Shown here piece by piece: positions 11,440 through 22,642 of a stretch of 64,000 bases of DNA. Numbering within the stretch: the first letter of the stretch is position 1; the number at the start of each line of letters is the position of its first letter. The stretch spans positions 248,001 through 312,000 of the forward strand of contig JAQGDG010000046.1 in assembly GCA_029844215.1 (NCBI GenBank), read 5' to 3'. Origin of the DNA: Przewalskia tangutica (Eukaryota; Streptophyta; Magnoliopsida; Solanales; Solanaceae). A model generated the notes under the pieces. That model did no database searches. It had not been told where the DNA came from and saw only the letters and a program-made list of their open reading frames with translations. Made by a program: the position numbers and the translations under genes.

Positions 11440-11956
11440 GTCGATTGAGCGTGTGCGGGTCAACCCGTAGCTGTTTAAGGTGGTCGATTCGAGGTGGTCC
11501 TTGTGGTAGGGTCACGAGGGTGCTAGGCCGTGTTTAGGTAACCATCGTATGAGTTCGTGGATATGTTCGACCAGAATCGGATCGTGAAGGCCGTATGGCC
11601 TTGAAGGAGATCGAGGCTAGTAAGATGACCAAGTTTGAGTAGTGACTCAGATTTTGGAAACGGCGATGATCAAGTATGGTACGATACTAGAAAGAGTTCA
11701 AGTGTTCGAGAAGAGTACGGCGAGGAAAGAAGAGGCGTGTGTTAGCGAGAATAAAAGAGATCATTTTGTTGTGAAGTGAAGAGAGGAGTATCTTTTAGGC
11801 CAGGTGGAAGCTTTTGTGATGTAGGAATGCTTTCGTGGATCGTTAAGTATTTTCGTAAGTTATTTTTGTGCGGTGTGGCGGTGGCAACTTGTTAGAGGAA
11901 CTTTATCGTTATCATCGTGAGAAGGAACATTCGGACGAATGTTTCTAAGAGGAGAA
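11440..11956 (+). other. E1 post-gag tract, right part, with hairpin and PPT
   Basis: Resumes the E1 internal region after E2: GGGTCAACCCG, TAGGGTCACGAGGGTGCTAGG, TTCGTGGATATGTTCGACCAG and so on, the same order as in E3 and the array. Near its end is the hairpin AACATTCG-GA-CGAATGTT (11926-11943), then the purine run AAGAGGAGAA just before the 3' LTR. No ORF. Confidence 0.8.
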
Positions 11957-12318
11957 TGTTATACCGTATTTCAGTATGCGTGAGGCGCACGTCTGAGTTT
12001 TTAAGCCTTAAAGTAGGCAAAGTGTCGAAATTTTGTGCACAACTAGCGAAAGAGTCGTTTCCGCAACGCTTTCCGGACTTTGCGAAGGAAAAATACGCTA
12101 TGTCATTTATTATTTTGCGGATTTTTCCGAGAGCGAAATATTTTGGACCAACGGGAGGGTGACGTGTGTCACCTCAAAGTGGAGCCAAACATTGGGCGTT
12201 TGGCCTTGTTTTTGGTCGGGTTAGGTAGGATATTTTGGTGGTAGATGGATAAGGTACACTTTCCCAAATCCTCACCCTACACTTGCCCACCACTTGTCTT
12301 GATTCGCCCTGGTTGTCC

Positions 12319-12326
12319 TATAAATA
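12319..12326 (+). promoter_or_regulatory. TATA box, E1 3' LTR
   Basis: TATAAATA followed by CCCC, about 360 nt into the LTR. Confidence 0.6.
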
Positions 12327-13464
12327 CCCCTTAGTCAAGACTTATTCTTCATCCACACTTGTGAAATTCCAAGGAAAATACTCCTCCCCTTTGTGTAGTT
12401 TTCATCCTACATTCCCCTCCCTTTTGTGAAGCCCTAGCCGAGGCAAACCCCTTCCTAAAGTGGTTCTCGATAAATACACCCCCTCGTAGAAAAGTATTCT
12501 CCAAGTATTGTTACTATACCCAAATCTGTAGCCCAAATACCTTGTAGTACTTTCCAAAGTTACCTCTATAGAGAGTCTAAATACTACTATACTTCCTTTA
12601 GTCACAAAAACGAAACCCTAAGGAAAATATTCATAATGGTTGAAGTATTAAGAAGTTGCGTAGAACTTCTAAGGGTTGTTGGAGCGGGTTGGAGCGGAGT
12701 AGAGCTAAACGTTGCTCGGGATCGACATTTAACTTGGATAATTTTGGGCTTACCGAGGTAAATACTCTTGTCCTATTGTAATTGGAAATTACATACCGTA
12801 GTAGTATAAAATTGAATATAAGATACATGTAGGATATTACGAGAATTGAACTAATGAAGGATATTCGTAAAAGAATTAAATAGATCACATCGTAAGAATA
12901 TTAAAGAAGAAAAGTCGTACTTACATGACCGTATTTACAGAGAATCGTGTAGTTTGACTGGGGAAGTCTGCGCCCAATTTTCCGTGGGATAAGGAATCAG
13001 TATCTAGAAATGTTTTTCGAATAGTCTAGACGTTGATAGACTTATATGACCAATATAGGTTGAAAATCGCAGTAGCGTATTCTACTCGAAGGGTGGAAAA
13101 GGCTAGCGGGATTACAAAGACGTTGGAGCTATTTGCTATCACGATAAATCGTCACGAGGTATGTGATTCTTCCTATACTCTTGAGCATGATATTTTAAAA
13201 GTATATATATATATATAGCGTGACGTCGTGTGTTAATCGAACGTGGTTTTACTGGCAATGTCTTTTGACTTAAGCCCAATAATAAGAATCTTGAAGTATT
13301 TCAAAAGAATTAAGAAACCGTTTTGAAAGAAGAGTAACACTTGGTTTTGAAAGTTAAGAGTTATACTAGTTTTATGGGAAGTTGGGTATAACGACTTAAG
13401 AGTAGTAAAATGAATGGTTTATTGATTTTAAAAGTTAAGAGACTTGATCTCAAAAGATAAGAGA

Positions 13465-13469
13465 CTTGA
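13465..13469 (+). repeat. E3 target-site duplication, left copy
   Basis: CTTGA directly before the E3 TG; the matching copy is at 39662-39666. Confidence 0.9.
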
Positions 13470-13864
13470 TGTTATACCCCGTATTTCCAGAGTATGTACG
13501 TGAGGACGTACGTAGAAAAGTTTGAGCCTTAAAGTAGGCTAGTGCCGAAAATTTTGTTCACAAGTACCGAAAAGAGTCGTTTCACTAAACGTTTTACAAA
13601 CTTTGCAAAGGAAAATTCGGCTATATCATTTATTTTTTTGCGGTTTTTCGAGAGATGAAATATTTTGGACCGGGAGGGTGACATATGTCACCCTCAAAGT
13701 GGACTGGCAAAGGCAAGCTTGGCATATTTTTGTGCCTAAAGTTTGGTCAATAGTTGGTAGGATATTTTGGTGGTAGATGGATAAGGTGTACTTGGGTAAA
13801 TCTTGGCCTTACACTTGCACCACACTTGTCTTCATCTTGGCCATTGGTTGGTCATTGCTTGACC

Positions 13865-13872
13865 TATAAATA
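13865..13872 (+). promoter_or_regulatory. TATA box, E3 5' LTR
   Basis: TATAAATA followed by CCCCC, about 395 nt into the LTR, with GATGAACTTCTTCATC just downstream. Confidence 0.65.
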
Positions 13873-14662
13873 CCCCCTTAGTTGATGAACTTCTTCATCC
13901 ACAAAATAGTTTCTAAGTGTTAAAATCCTCCTCCCCCTCTTAGAAAGGTTCTCGCCCAACCTGGAGAGACCTTGGCCAAACCCTCCCTTGTGAGCTTTAG
14001 CCGAAACCCCCAAATTTAGTTGTGTAGCCTAAAATACACCCTTTGTGGTATAGAAGTACTCCAAATATTGTTATAATGCCAAAATACTCTAGCCCAAAAC
14101 CTTTGTAGTATTTCCAAGTACCTCTTTCTAAAAGCCGAAAATACTATTATACTTCCTTTAGCCACTAAACGAAACCCTATGGAAAAATCTCCATAATTAG
14201 TTGGAGTACTAAGTAGAAGTTGTGTAGAACTTCTAAGGGTTTCTTGGAGCGAATTGGGCGCAGGAGTAGGAGCTAAACCTTGCTCGGGATCGACTTTAAA
14301 CTTGGATATTTTGGGGCTTACCAGGGTAAATAATCCTATCCTTCTATTGTAATTGGAAATTACATATCGTAGTTGTATTGAAATGAATATAAGATTCATA
14401 GAAGAGATTGAACTGTAATGAAGGATATTACAGATAAGACTTGAATCAAATCGCATCGAAGAATATTTAAGTAAGATTAAACGCACTTACATAGGACCGT
14501 ATTTACGAGTCTTATAACCTTTATTGGTTGACGCTCGCGAGTAGCATGTACTACTTGGAAGGTGGACAAGGCTAGTCGTTATAGCCAGGGAGCGTTTGCT
14601 AATGTCGATAATCGTCGAGGTATGTGATTCTTCCTATACTCTTGAGCATGATATTTTAAAGA

Positions 14663-14820
14663 ATATATATATATAGTACTACGGTGACGTGTGTTAATCG
14701 AACGTAGTTATGCAATGTCTTTTGACTTAAGCCCGAATAATATATATATATGCGGTAGACGACGTGTGCTAATCGAACGTAGTTGTACGGCAATGTCTTT
14801 TGACTTAAGCCCAATAATAA
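14663..14820 (+). repeat. Duplicated (TA)n / TGTCTTTTGACTTAAGC segment
   Basis: Two head-to-tail copies of an ~80-bp segment: (TA)n, then GACG..GTGTGCTAATCGAACG, then CAATGTCTTTTGACTTAAGCCC. The same duplication occurs in the partner LTR (37398-37560); E1 has it once. Confidence 0.75.
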
Positions 14821-15959
14821 GAATCTTGAAGTATTTCAAAAAATTAAGAATCCTTTTTGAAAGAAGAGTAATACTTGGTTTTGAAAACATAAGAGTTATA
14901 CTAGCTTTATGGAAAGTTAGGTATAACGTTTTAAGGAGGTAAAATGAATGGTTTATTGATTTTAAAAGTTAAGAGACTTGATCTTAAAAGATAAGAGACT
15001 TGACTTAAATAAATTAATATGAATTTTGTGTGAAACCATTCGTGAGTAATGAGTACTTGGTTTTAAAAAGGAATAATGTTTTTGATTTGAAATCGAGAAG
15101 TATCAACAAACCACCGCAGCGTTAATAAGGAAATGTAATGACTAATGAAGTATTATTAAAACCAAGAGAAACCTCATCCGCATAGAAGCTAAGATGAGAC
15201 AAAATGATATTACATTTTCTAGATCATGTCGCTTTAATAAGATGGTTATAAACAAGAATAAAATGCTCACACATATGGCATATGTTACTCAATTGTTTTA
15301 AAAGAGATTAAGACATTGAACTATGAAACTTTTCTAAAATAAAGAGACTTGAGTATGAAATTAGGCAAACTGGAACTTTAGGAAAAGAAAGGCATTGTTT
15401 TGTCTTAAATTGGTTTAAAACATAAAGTGTTATAATGACTTTATGGGAAGTTAGTTATAACGACTTTATGAGAACAAAAGAAGGGTTTTATCATTGGTTT
15501 TAATGTGGTAACTTGACTTTAAAAGAGAAGTGTTTTGGTCGAAAAGAAGGCATGGTATTGCCTTTTGGTTTAAAAGGAAAGTATGGAAGTTGTTTGGGTT
15601 TACTTAAAAGATGTAAGTCACTCTATTTTTATACTAAGGGTATCGTGACTTTTATAAAAGGAATGGATCTCTTAAAGGAATTTAACGACGTAGTACTTTA
15701 GGTTAAAACCGACTTTGACATAAAATGAACGTACCTTGAGTCAGGTATAACTTGCCTATGCTTGTTGTTGTGAAACTTGCCTATGCTTGTTGTGATAGCC
15801 TTTGTTGTGCAAGAATTGTGTTTCTATACTACCGCTCTCGATGGAGGCGGTTGACTTGTTGAGAACTTACTTGGACGCATCTACAGTGACGGAGAATTCC
15901 ACCGCACGCCTCGCGTTGATAGTGTTATTCCACGGACTAGCTCTCCAGGTTTCTTCGTT

Positions 15960-16150
15960 CGACCTTGGTACCGTGGTGGCTTCAGATTGCTGCCGTCGTG
16001 GCTGATTCGGCCTTGGTACCGTAGTTAGCCCGACTTGCCCCGCTCGTGTAGTGACGAAGTCTCGTGATCTGACTTGGTACAGTAGTTAGCCCGTACTTGC
16101 CGGTCGCCTCGTGGCGGCCTTGGTATCCGGTAGTCGGCCGACTTGCCGTG
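15960..16150 (+). repeat. Minisatellite slot, E3 5' LTR (~55-60 bp unit)
   Basis: About four imperfect units beginning CTTGGTACCGT (near 15963, 16011, 16073 and 16120), each followed by GTAGTTAGCC..ACTTGCC. The partner array is at 38738-38950. Confidence 0.7.
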
Positions 16151-16857
16151 TCGCCGTGGTTTGGTTGTATTGTATTGTTAGTACGGCTTTGGCATCGTAG
16201 GACTTGGTGTTCAGTGTACTTCTGTTATCATATCATAGACTCTCGGCGATGAGGAAGGTATTCCACGCATGATTGATGTTATGGCGTGAGACCCATCGTT
16301 ATATTTGAGTAATGACTTGAGGCGTGAGTCCCGACTTGATATAATCGCTATATGTGTGTCGTAGTTTGGTTATCATACATGTCTCGCTTTATATAGACTA
16401 TTATGATTTCATTTACTGATTTCTGATTTCACATACTTGGTACTGTTATCGACCTCGCCCGGGTGCGTTCATGCCGCAGTAGAGGTACATTGTTGTCGAT
16501 CCTTTTAGGATCACATTTCGTGTTGGAAGCTCGTTCCTTGGAGGCTTATCTTTGGTTTGTTACCACACAGTCTGTAGTTCTTACATTCGGGGTATGGCGG
16601 GCCACGTCCGTCATAGTTGTTGTAAATCTTAAGTCCTGTAGTAATCGCTGTGGGCAGGGTTGTAAGGATTGTAACTGTTCAAAGGTCGATATTTATATAA
16701 ATGCTGAAAGGCAACCGTTTTGGTTGGCCTATTTTCTTTCATCTTGATCTATATCTATTTACATGTTTAAGTTTTCATTTCCGCTGGTTTTTCTCTGATG
16801 TTGTATCACCAGGTGCGGGTAAGGCACGATCACGCCCGGTTCAAGTCGTGACAAAAG

Positions 16858-16869
16858 TGGTATCAGAGC
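16858..16869 (+). other. E3 primer-binding site (intact)
   Basis: TGGTATCAGAGC, followed by AGTTAG, a perfect 12-base complement of the plant initiator-Met tRNA 3' end, four bases after the LTR. It is the only unblemished primer site in the window. Confidence 0.92.
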
Positions 16870-17051
16870 AGTTAGTCCTCGGAAAGTGTCTACAGACCGT
16901 GTCTAGTAGAGTCTTAATTATCGATGTGTTGTGCACCACATCTATAATCAGGAGGCTATAGGACATTTAGGATTGGTTTCCCTTCTTCTCATTCTGAGAT
17001 CGTGCCTTAGAGCTGTGTTGTAAGTTGGACCCCTCTGACGTATCTCGTTTT

Positions 17052-17056
17052 ACTTA
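17052..17056 (+). repeat. Probable TSD of the minus-strand solo LTR, left copy
   Basis: ACTTA here against AGTTA at 20260-20264. The undisturbed site in the array reads TACCAGTTATGCC; loss of a CAG here would explain the mismatch. Confidence 0.5.
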
Positions 17057-17682
17057 TGTCACGACCGAACGCAGTGATCGTGCCTACCCGGCACCCTAGT
17101 GATACAACATCGAGAAAATCAGCGGAAATAAAAACATGAACATGAATTAAGAGACATGATAAATAAACAGACAACCAAAGTTGCCTTCAGATATATACAT
17201 AAATACCCGAACGCTTATCCTTTTTACGGACAACAAGCATTTCTGCACTAAGAAGTGACAACAACTATGACGGACAGGGCGCCATACCCCCGAATGTACA
17301 AGAACCTGCACTGTGGTAACATACCAAAGATAAGCCTCAGAAGGACTGAGCTTCCCAACACGCTGAAATGTGATCCTATAACGGGGATCGACAATCGATG
17401 TACCTCTACTGCGCATGAACGCAGCCCAAGGAGGTCGACATAGTACCAAGTATGTGAAAGTAAAATATCAGTAAATGAAATCATAATAGTCTATATAAAG
17501 CGTGAGACATGTATGATAACCAAACTACGATTCACAACATAAAAGCAATCATGTCAAGTCGTGACTCACGCTCAAAGTCATCCTCATGCCCGTGGAACTC
17601 CTTCCTCACCGCCGCGCCTAGGTACAAATCATGTGATACGATAATGTCTCGCCCATCTTATGGACCCGGATAGAAACGTGTG

Positions 17683-17937
17683 GAATACATTCCTGCTCAT
17701 CCATGAACCGTGGTTAATGAAATACATTCCGGATGACCGGTAGTCGAGTGAAATACATTCCGGATGAACCGTGAGTCGAGTGAATACATTCGGATGAACC
17801 GTCGAGTGAAATACATTCCGGATGAACCGTAGTCGAGTGAAATACATTCGGATGAACCGGTAGTCGAGTGAAATACATTCGGATGAACCGTAGTCGAGTG
17901 AAATACATTCCTGATGAACCGTAGTCGAGTGAAACAC
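17683..17937 (-). repeat. 31-bp minisatellite in the solo LTR
   Basis: About eight adjacent units of a 31-bp sequence, on the plus strand GGATGAACCGTAGTCGAG followed by TGAAATACATTCC. It is related to the ~39-bp array at 40216-40690, which shares GAATGTATTTCACTCGACTAC. Differences between units are mostly 1-3 base losses. Confidence 0.88.
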
Positions 17938-19846
17938 ACTTGCACAACAAGGCTATCACACGTAACATGGTCAAGTTTCATAACAACAAGCATAGGCAAG
18001 TTATACACAAGTCAAGGTACTTTCATTTTATGTCAAAGTCCGAATTTTAACCCTAAAGTACTACGTACGTTAAATTCCTTTTAAGAGATCCATTCCTTTT
18101 CTAAAAGTCACCCGATACCCGTAGTATATAAAAATGTGTGACTTATATCTTTTAAGTAAACCAAAACAACTTTCATACTTTACTTTTTAAGACCAAATTA
18201 AGGCAATACCATGCCTTCCTTTTGGACCAAAATACTTCTCTTTTAAAAGTCAAGTTACCACCTTAAAACAAATGATAAAACTCTTCCTTTGTTTTCATAA
18301 AGTCGTTATAACCAACTTCCCATAAAGCTGTTATAACACTTTATGTTTTAAACCATTTTAAGACAACACAATGCCTTTCTTTTCCTAAAAGTTCGGTTTG
18401 CCTAATTTCAATTACGCAAGTTTCTTTTTAGAAAAGTTTCATAGTTCAATGTCTTAACCTCTTTTTAAAACAATAGAGTAACATATGCCATAGGTGAGTA
18501 GGTTAATCTTGTTCATAACCAATCTTATTAAGCAGCCATGATCTAGAAAATGTAATATCATTTTGTCTCATCTTAGCTTCTATGCAGATGGAGGTTTTTA
18601 CTGGTTTTAATAATACTTAATTATTCAATACATTTTCCTTTATTAATGCAAAGATGGTTTATTGATACACATTCTGATTTCCGAAATCAGTAAAACATTA
18701 TTTCTTTTAAAAAACCAAGTACTCATTACTCACGAATGAGGTTTCACACAAAATCCATATTAATTCATTTAAGTTAAGTCTCTTATCTTATAAGATCCAG
18801 TCTCTTAACTTTTGAAATTAATAAACCATTCATTTTACCACCCTTAAGACGTTATACCTAACTTCCCATAAAGCTAGTATAACACTTATGTTTTAAAACA
18901 ACCAAATACGCTTAACACGTACGTCACTACCGCTACATAGCTCACACATATCATGCTAGAAAAGATAGGAAGAGGTTCACATACGCGACGATTATCGACT
19001 AATAGCAAAATGCTCCAAGTACCTCAAACCGGCTACTCCTTAAGCCAAGTAGATCACGCCATCGTAGTACTTCAACCTATAGAGCCACAAGGCGCCTATT
19101 AACATCTAGATCTCAATGTAGAATATCCTACGTAAAATTCGCAAAGACTCTCCCGCAACAGAATCTCCTCATCGAGGGCTACCAAGCCAACCGGGGAGTT
19201 TTGCACGCCTAACCGGACGTACAATTCTACTCACAAGAATACTACATAAGTCTCCGTAATACACCCTATGTAATTACATTCATTCTCTTCTTTAAATTCA
19301 GCTTAAGTCAAAAGACATTGCAAGACAATAATGTTCATTCGATATATAGTATACCTTAACTATATATTCCAACAACATGTAATTTCCAATTACAACGAAG
19401 GTCAAGAGTGTTTACCTTGATAAGCCCAAAATTATCCAAGTTATAATGTCGATCCCGAGCAAGGTTTAGCTCACTCGTGCGCTCAATCCGCTCCAAACAA
19501 CCCTTAGAAGTTCTAACCAACTTCTACTTAAATACTCCAACTCGCTATGAAGATTTACTTAGGGTTTGGTTTGAGACTAAAAGGACAAAAGGTAGTATTT
19601 CCTGCTCTACGTATAGAGGTAACTTTTGGAATACAACAAGGTAAAGGCTAAGGTATTTTGGGCATTATAACAATACTTGGAAGACAACTTTCTACCAAGG
19701 GTACCTCTCGCCACCACTAGGAGTGAGGGAACCTCTCGCCACAAGGCCACCCAAAGGGAAGGCTTAGACGAGAACAACAAGAGGAGAGGGGAGGATTGCA
19801 AGACTTAGAACACATTTGGACGATGAAGTCTTCAACAAAGGGAGGG

Positions 19847-19854
19847 TATTTATA
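19847..19854 (-). promoter_or_regulatory. TATA box of the minus-strand solo LTR
   Basis: TATAAATA on the minus strand, about 405 nt from the LTR start at 20259. If active it would read away from the E3 gag. Confidence 0.6.
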
Positions 19855-20263
19855 GGAAGCCAAGGCCAACCAATGGACAAGATCAAGCCATGCAAGGCAA
19901 GTGTAAGGCCTTGATCAAGCCAAGTGCACCCTAACCCCTACTCCACAAAACATGGCACAAAACAAGGCACAAAACAAGGCCAAAACAAGGCACAAATAAG
20001 GGCCAATCGGCGAGACGTGACCCAAATGCGACAACGTCCACTGAGGTGACAAGTGTCACCTCTCGTTGGCCCAAAAATGTTCCGCCGGAAAAATCCAAAA
20101 ATACAAAACGACATAGCCGGAATTTTCCTTCGCAAGTTCTCAGAAACGCTTTAGTAAAACGACTCTAACCGTGTTGTACAAAATTTCGAACCTATGCCAA
20201 ACTTTAAGTCTCAAATTGTCGTGACGTCCTTACGTATATACTGAAATACGGGTATAACAAGTT

Positions 20264-21444
20264 ATGCCTCCGCAAGGCAACCCGGCCTGGCGGCGGCAAA
20301 GGAGAGTCGCGAGTAGAGCAATGGCGGTCTACAGACCACACTGAGCCTCCACCACCGATGCAAGCGGGGATGGGTTACAAGTGGGCCCGATTAATGGCCG
20401 TGGTTGTGGCGGACTGAGGATAGGTGGACGCAGCAGCTCAAAGAGCACTAGTGGTTCACCTAGATCGAGATAGTTTGAGGCTACGGGATTTTTCCGAGTT
20501 GTAGGCGCGAGTTTTATGGTCGAGGCCTGAGGATGATACGCAGGAGTTCATCCGGCAGTTACAGCGTATCATGAGAGTGATCAAGGCATCGGAGACCGAG
20601 TCAGTGGTCCTAGGTTCGCATCGGCTGCGTGATACCGCATGATCGTTTGATTCGCGAGCCGTCCCGGAGAGAATGCACTTCCAGCTATATGGGGCGAGTT
20701 CTCAGGGGCATTTCTTGCACATTTCTTGCCTCCACATATGAGGAGGGCTCGGGCCGACAGATTTTTGGTGTTGCGGCAGAACGGGCGTACGATTTGGGAG
20801 TACAATGTGGAGTTCGACTCATTGGCCCGCTACGTCCCCGCGGTAGTAGCTAGTATGGAGGATCGAGTGCACCGATATGTTACGTGGCTCGATGATTACC
20901 TAGCGAGTTGTTGGTGTAGCTCTTCACCGCATGGACATTGCACGCAGCTTATGCACTTGGATGTGAGGAGCGGAAATCGCGGAATGACCAAGATCGCGGA
21001 AGAGGCCGTAAGGCAGGTCCTTTGATAACTTTCGAGTGGACCGCCAAAGAAGCAGATTAGTTATGTACCTACGCCCGGTCAGTGGTCCTCCACAGCCCGG
21101 GACCTTCGGGATATTCAGAGCGGTCGTGGCTCCTGTTTCAGATTTTCGGGAGTAGGAGTGCTCGCGGATGAGGTCGCCTTGTCTCAGGTGTGGCGCTGTG
21201 GAAAACTTCATAAGGGAGAGTGTCGCACTAACTTGGGAGATTGTTATTCTTGCGACCAACAGGCCATCCGGCGAGACTGTCCCGACTGTGTGGTAGCGTG
21301 AGATAGCACTGACTAGAGCGATTGCGGGTTACCTTCCATAGCTAGGCAAGATGTTCATATACCGGCAGGCCACGGTAGAGGTCGCGGTGGAAGTTCCCAG
21401 TTTTAGCGGTCCTTTGAACCGCCTATTTTCAGGTATATCCTTAA
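20264..21444 (+). pseudogene. gag: E3 gag (frameshifted, otherwise full length)
   Basis: Starts ATGCCTCCGCAAGGCAACC (MPPRKAT-type) right after the solo LTR and ends at a TAA at 21442-21444 in the shared MIRV..YP-type C-terminal frame. Recognised in order: the LRLRDFLS region (20470), the VLGSHRLRDT region (20607-20640), the FLAHFLPP..MRRARADRF stretch (20710-20765), EYNVEFDSLARYVP (20800-20840), a basic stretch, and two knuckles: CGAV..H..EC (21188-21225) and C..C..QGHP..DCP (21250-21290). Several +1/-1 shifts break it. These fall at places where the array copies differ, so some may be consensus errors. No protease or RT follows. Confidence 0.78.
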
Positions 21445-22152
21445 CCCTCTAGAGATTTGTATGTATTGATGTTACGATGATGTGTTTAGTGTTATGTTCG
21501 GATAGCTTTGTGCTAAAATGTGATTTAGACGCCTGGTTAGTGAAAAGGGTAAGCTCAAAGTAGAAAATGATGAACCTTAGAATATTACACTGAGACCTTA
21601 AATGTAAGGCCGTCTTGAGTACAAGATTTTGCGGGTGATCTTTGTCAGAAGGTATAAGTATACGTGGGGTAATTGTGGGAAAATTCCTTGGGTGGTGTAA
21701 AATGGAAGTGGTAGCTTTCATGACCTGTATAGGTAAGATTGTTCGGATCGGAAACAAGAGCTTGACGCGTTGTGGGTCGGGTTGGGGCGTGTTGCGGGCC
21801 AACCCGCCGCCTGCTTCGGTGGGTCACGGGTGGTCCCGCCAGTGGTAGGGTCACGAGGGTGCTAGGCCCAAGTTTAGATGACCATCGTATGAGTTCGTGG
21901 ATATGTTCGACCAGAAGCGAATCGTGAAGGCCGGGAATGGCCTTAAGGAAGATTGAGGTTAGTAAGATGACCAAGTTTGGAGGTGGTGACTCCAAATTTT
22001 TGGGAACTGAAGCGATGACTGAAGTGTGGTACGTATACTAGAAGAGTTCTAGTGGTCGAGAAGGGCACGACGAGTAAGGAAAGAAGTGAACTTGTGCTGA
22101 AAGATGGAAGTAATCATTTTTGTGAAATGAGTGTGCGAAGGGAGTATCCTTT
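21445..22152 (+). other. E3 post-gag noncoding tract
   Basis: Untranslated tract shared with E1 and the array. Landmarks are GAGACCTTAAATGTAAGGCC, GGTCGGGTTGGGGCG, GGGTCACGAGGGTGCTAGG and ATGTTCGACCAGAAGCG. No convincing ORF. Interrupted by F2 at 22153 and completed at 35991-36177. Confidence 0.7.
22148..22152 (+). repeat. F2 target-site duplication, left copy
   Basis: CCTTT before TGTTACACC; the matching copy is at 35986-35990. Confidence 0.9.
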
Positions 22153-22636
22153 TGTTACACCCCGTAAGTCCAGAACATGTATAAGAGAATGTACGAAAGG
22201 AAACAAGACTTGGAAATTAGTACGAAAGGAAGAATTGTTTTTCCGACGGAAAATCTTCCGGACGTCGGAAAGGAAAAATGTTCGTTATTGAGAATTGGAT
22301 TCTCAAAATGCATTATTTGAAGAGTATGGAACTTATTAATATTATGGAAATTTATTTTTACAGATTTGGTCACGTGGGGCCCACCCGAGGAAATTTACGT
22401 TTTGTGGGGCCCACGAGGGTTACGGAATTTTATGGACGAATGAGAGGGTGACACGTGGCACCCCCATAAGTGGTCTTGGTCGAATTAGAGGAGGGGTAAT
22501 ATGGCCATTGAACCTCTTGGAAGATAAGTCTTCAAAGCTTGACATAATTGACTAGTCAACTTGCCACTTAGGCTTGATCCATGTGATTTTAATCCTAGCC
22601 TCACATTTGTTTAAGTCTAAACCCTCCAATATGTGT

Positions 22637-22642
22637 TATATA
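22637..22642 (+). promoter_or_regulatory. Possible TATA box of F2
   Basis: TATATA in GTGTTATATACTAAC, about 485 nt into the LTR, the same relative place as the boxes of the other LTRs. Weaker match. Confidence 0.35.

Larger units (their letters stand above)
11957..13469 (+). repeat. E1 3' LTR, left part
   Basis: Starts TGTTATACCGTATTTCAG after the E1 purine tract. It contains a TATA box at 12319, the leader block at 12720-12790, a (TA)n run at 13203-13216 and GGCAATGTCTTTTGACTTAAG at about 13255. E3 interrupts it after CTTGA (13465-13469). Confidence 0.88.
13470..16853 (+). repeat. E3 5' LTR (3.38 kb)
   Basis: Starts TGTTATACCCCGTATTTCC and ends TTCAAGTCGTGACA. A terminal hairpin GTACGT-GAGG-ACGTAC lies at 13496-13511 and a TATA box at 13865. 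The leader block is at 14280-14350. An ~80-bp segment with (TA)n and CAATGTCTTTTGACTTAAGCCC is present twice (14663-14740 and 14741-14820). A CTTGGTACCG repeat slot is at 15960-16150. Confidence 0.9.
17057..20259 (-). mobile_element. Solo LTR (3.2 kb), minus strand, inserted before E3 gag
   Basis: Plus-strand ends are TGTCACGACC at 17057 and GGTATAACA at 20259, that is, a complete LTR read backwards with no core attached. On the minus strand it holds a U3 with TTGTTTTGTGCC repeats (about 19945-20000), a TATA box, the leader block and a 31-bp minisatellite. It lies between the E3 primer site and the gag ATG, so it splits the E3 leader. The flanks ACTTA/AGTTA are a blurred TSD. It probably arose by LTR-LTR recombination of a full element. 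Confidence 0.87.

Noticed and set aside
16858..16869. tRNA gene fragment
   Set aside because: The initiator-Met match is only the 12-base primer site next to an LTR; no cloverleaf follows.
17683..17937. CRISPR-like array (31-bp repeats)
   Set aside because: Units are directly adjacent with no unique spacers, the context is a plant LTR, and no cas genes are present. It is a minisatellite.
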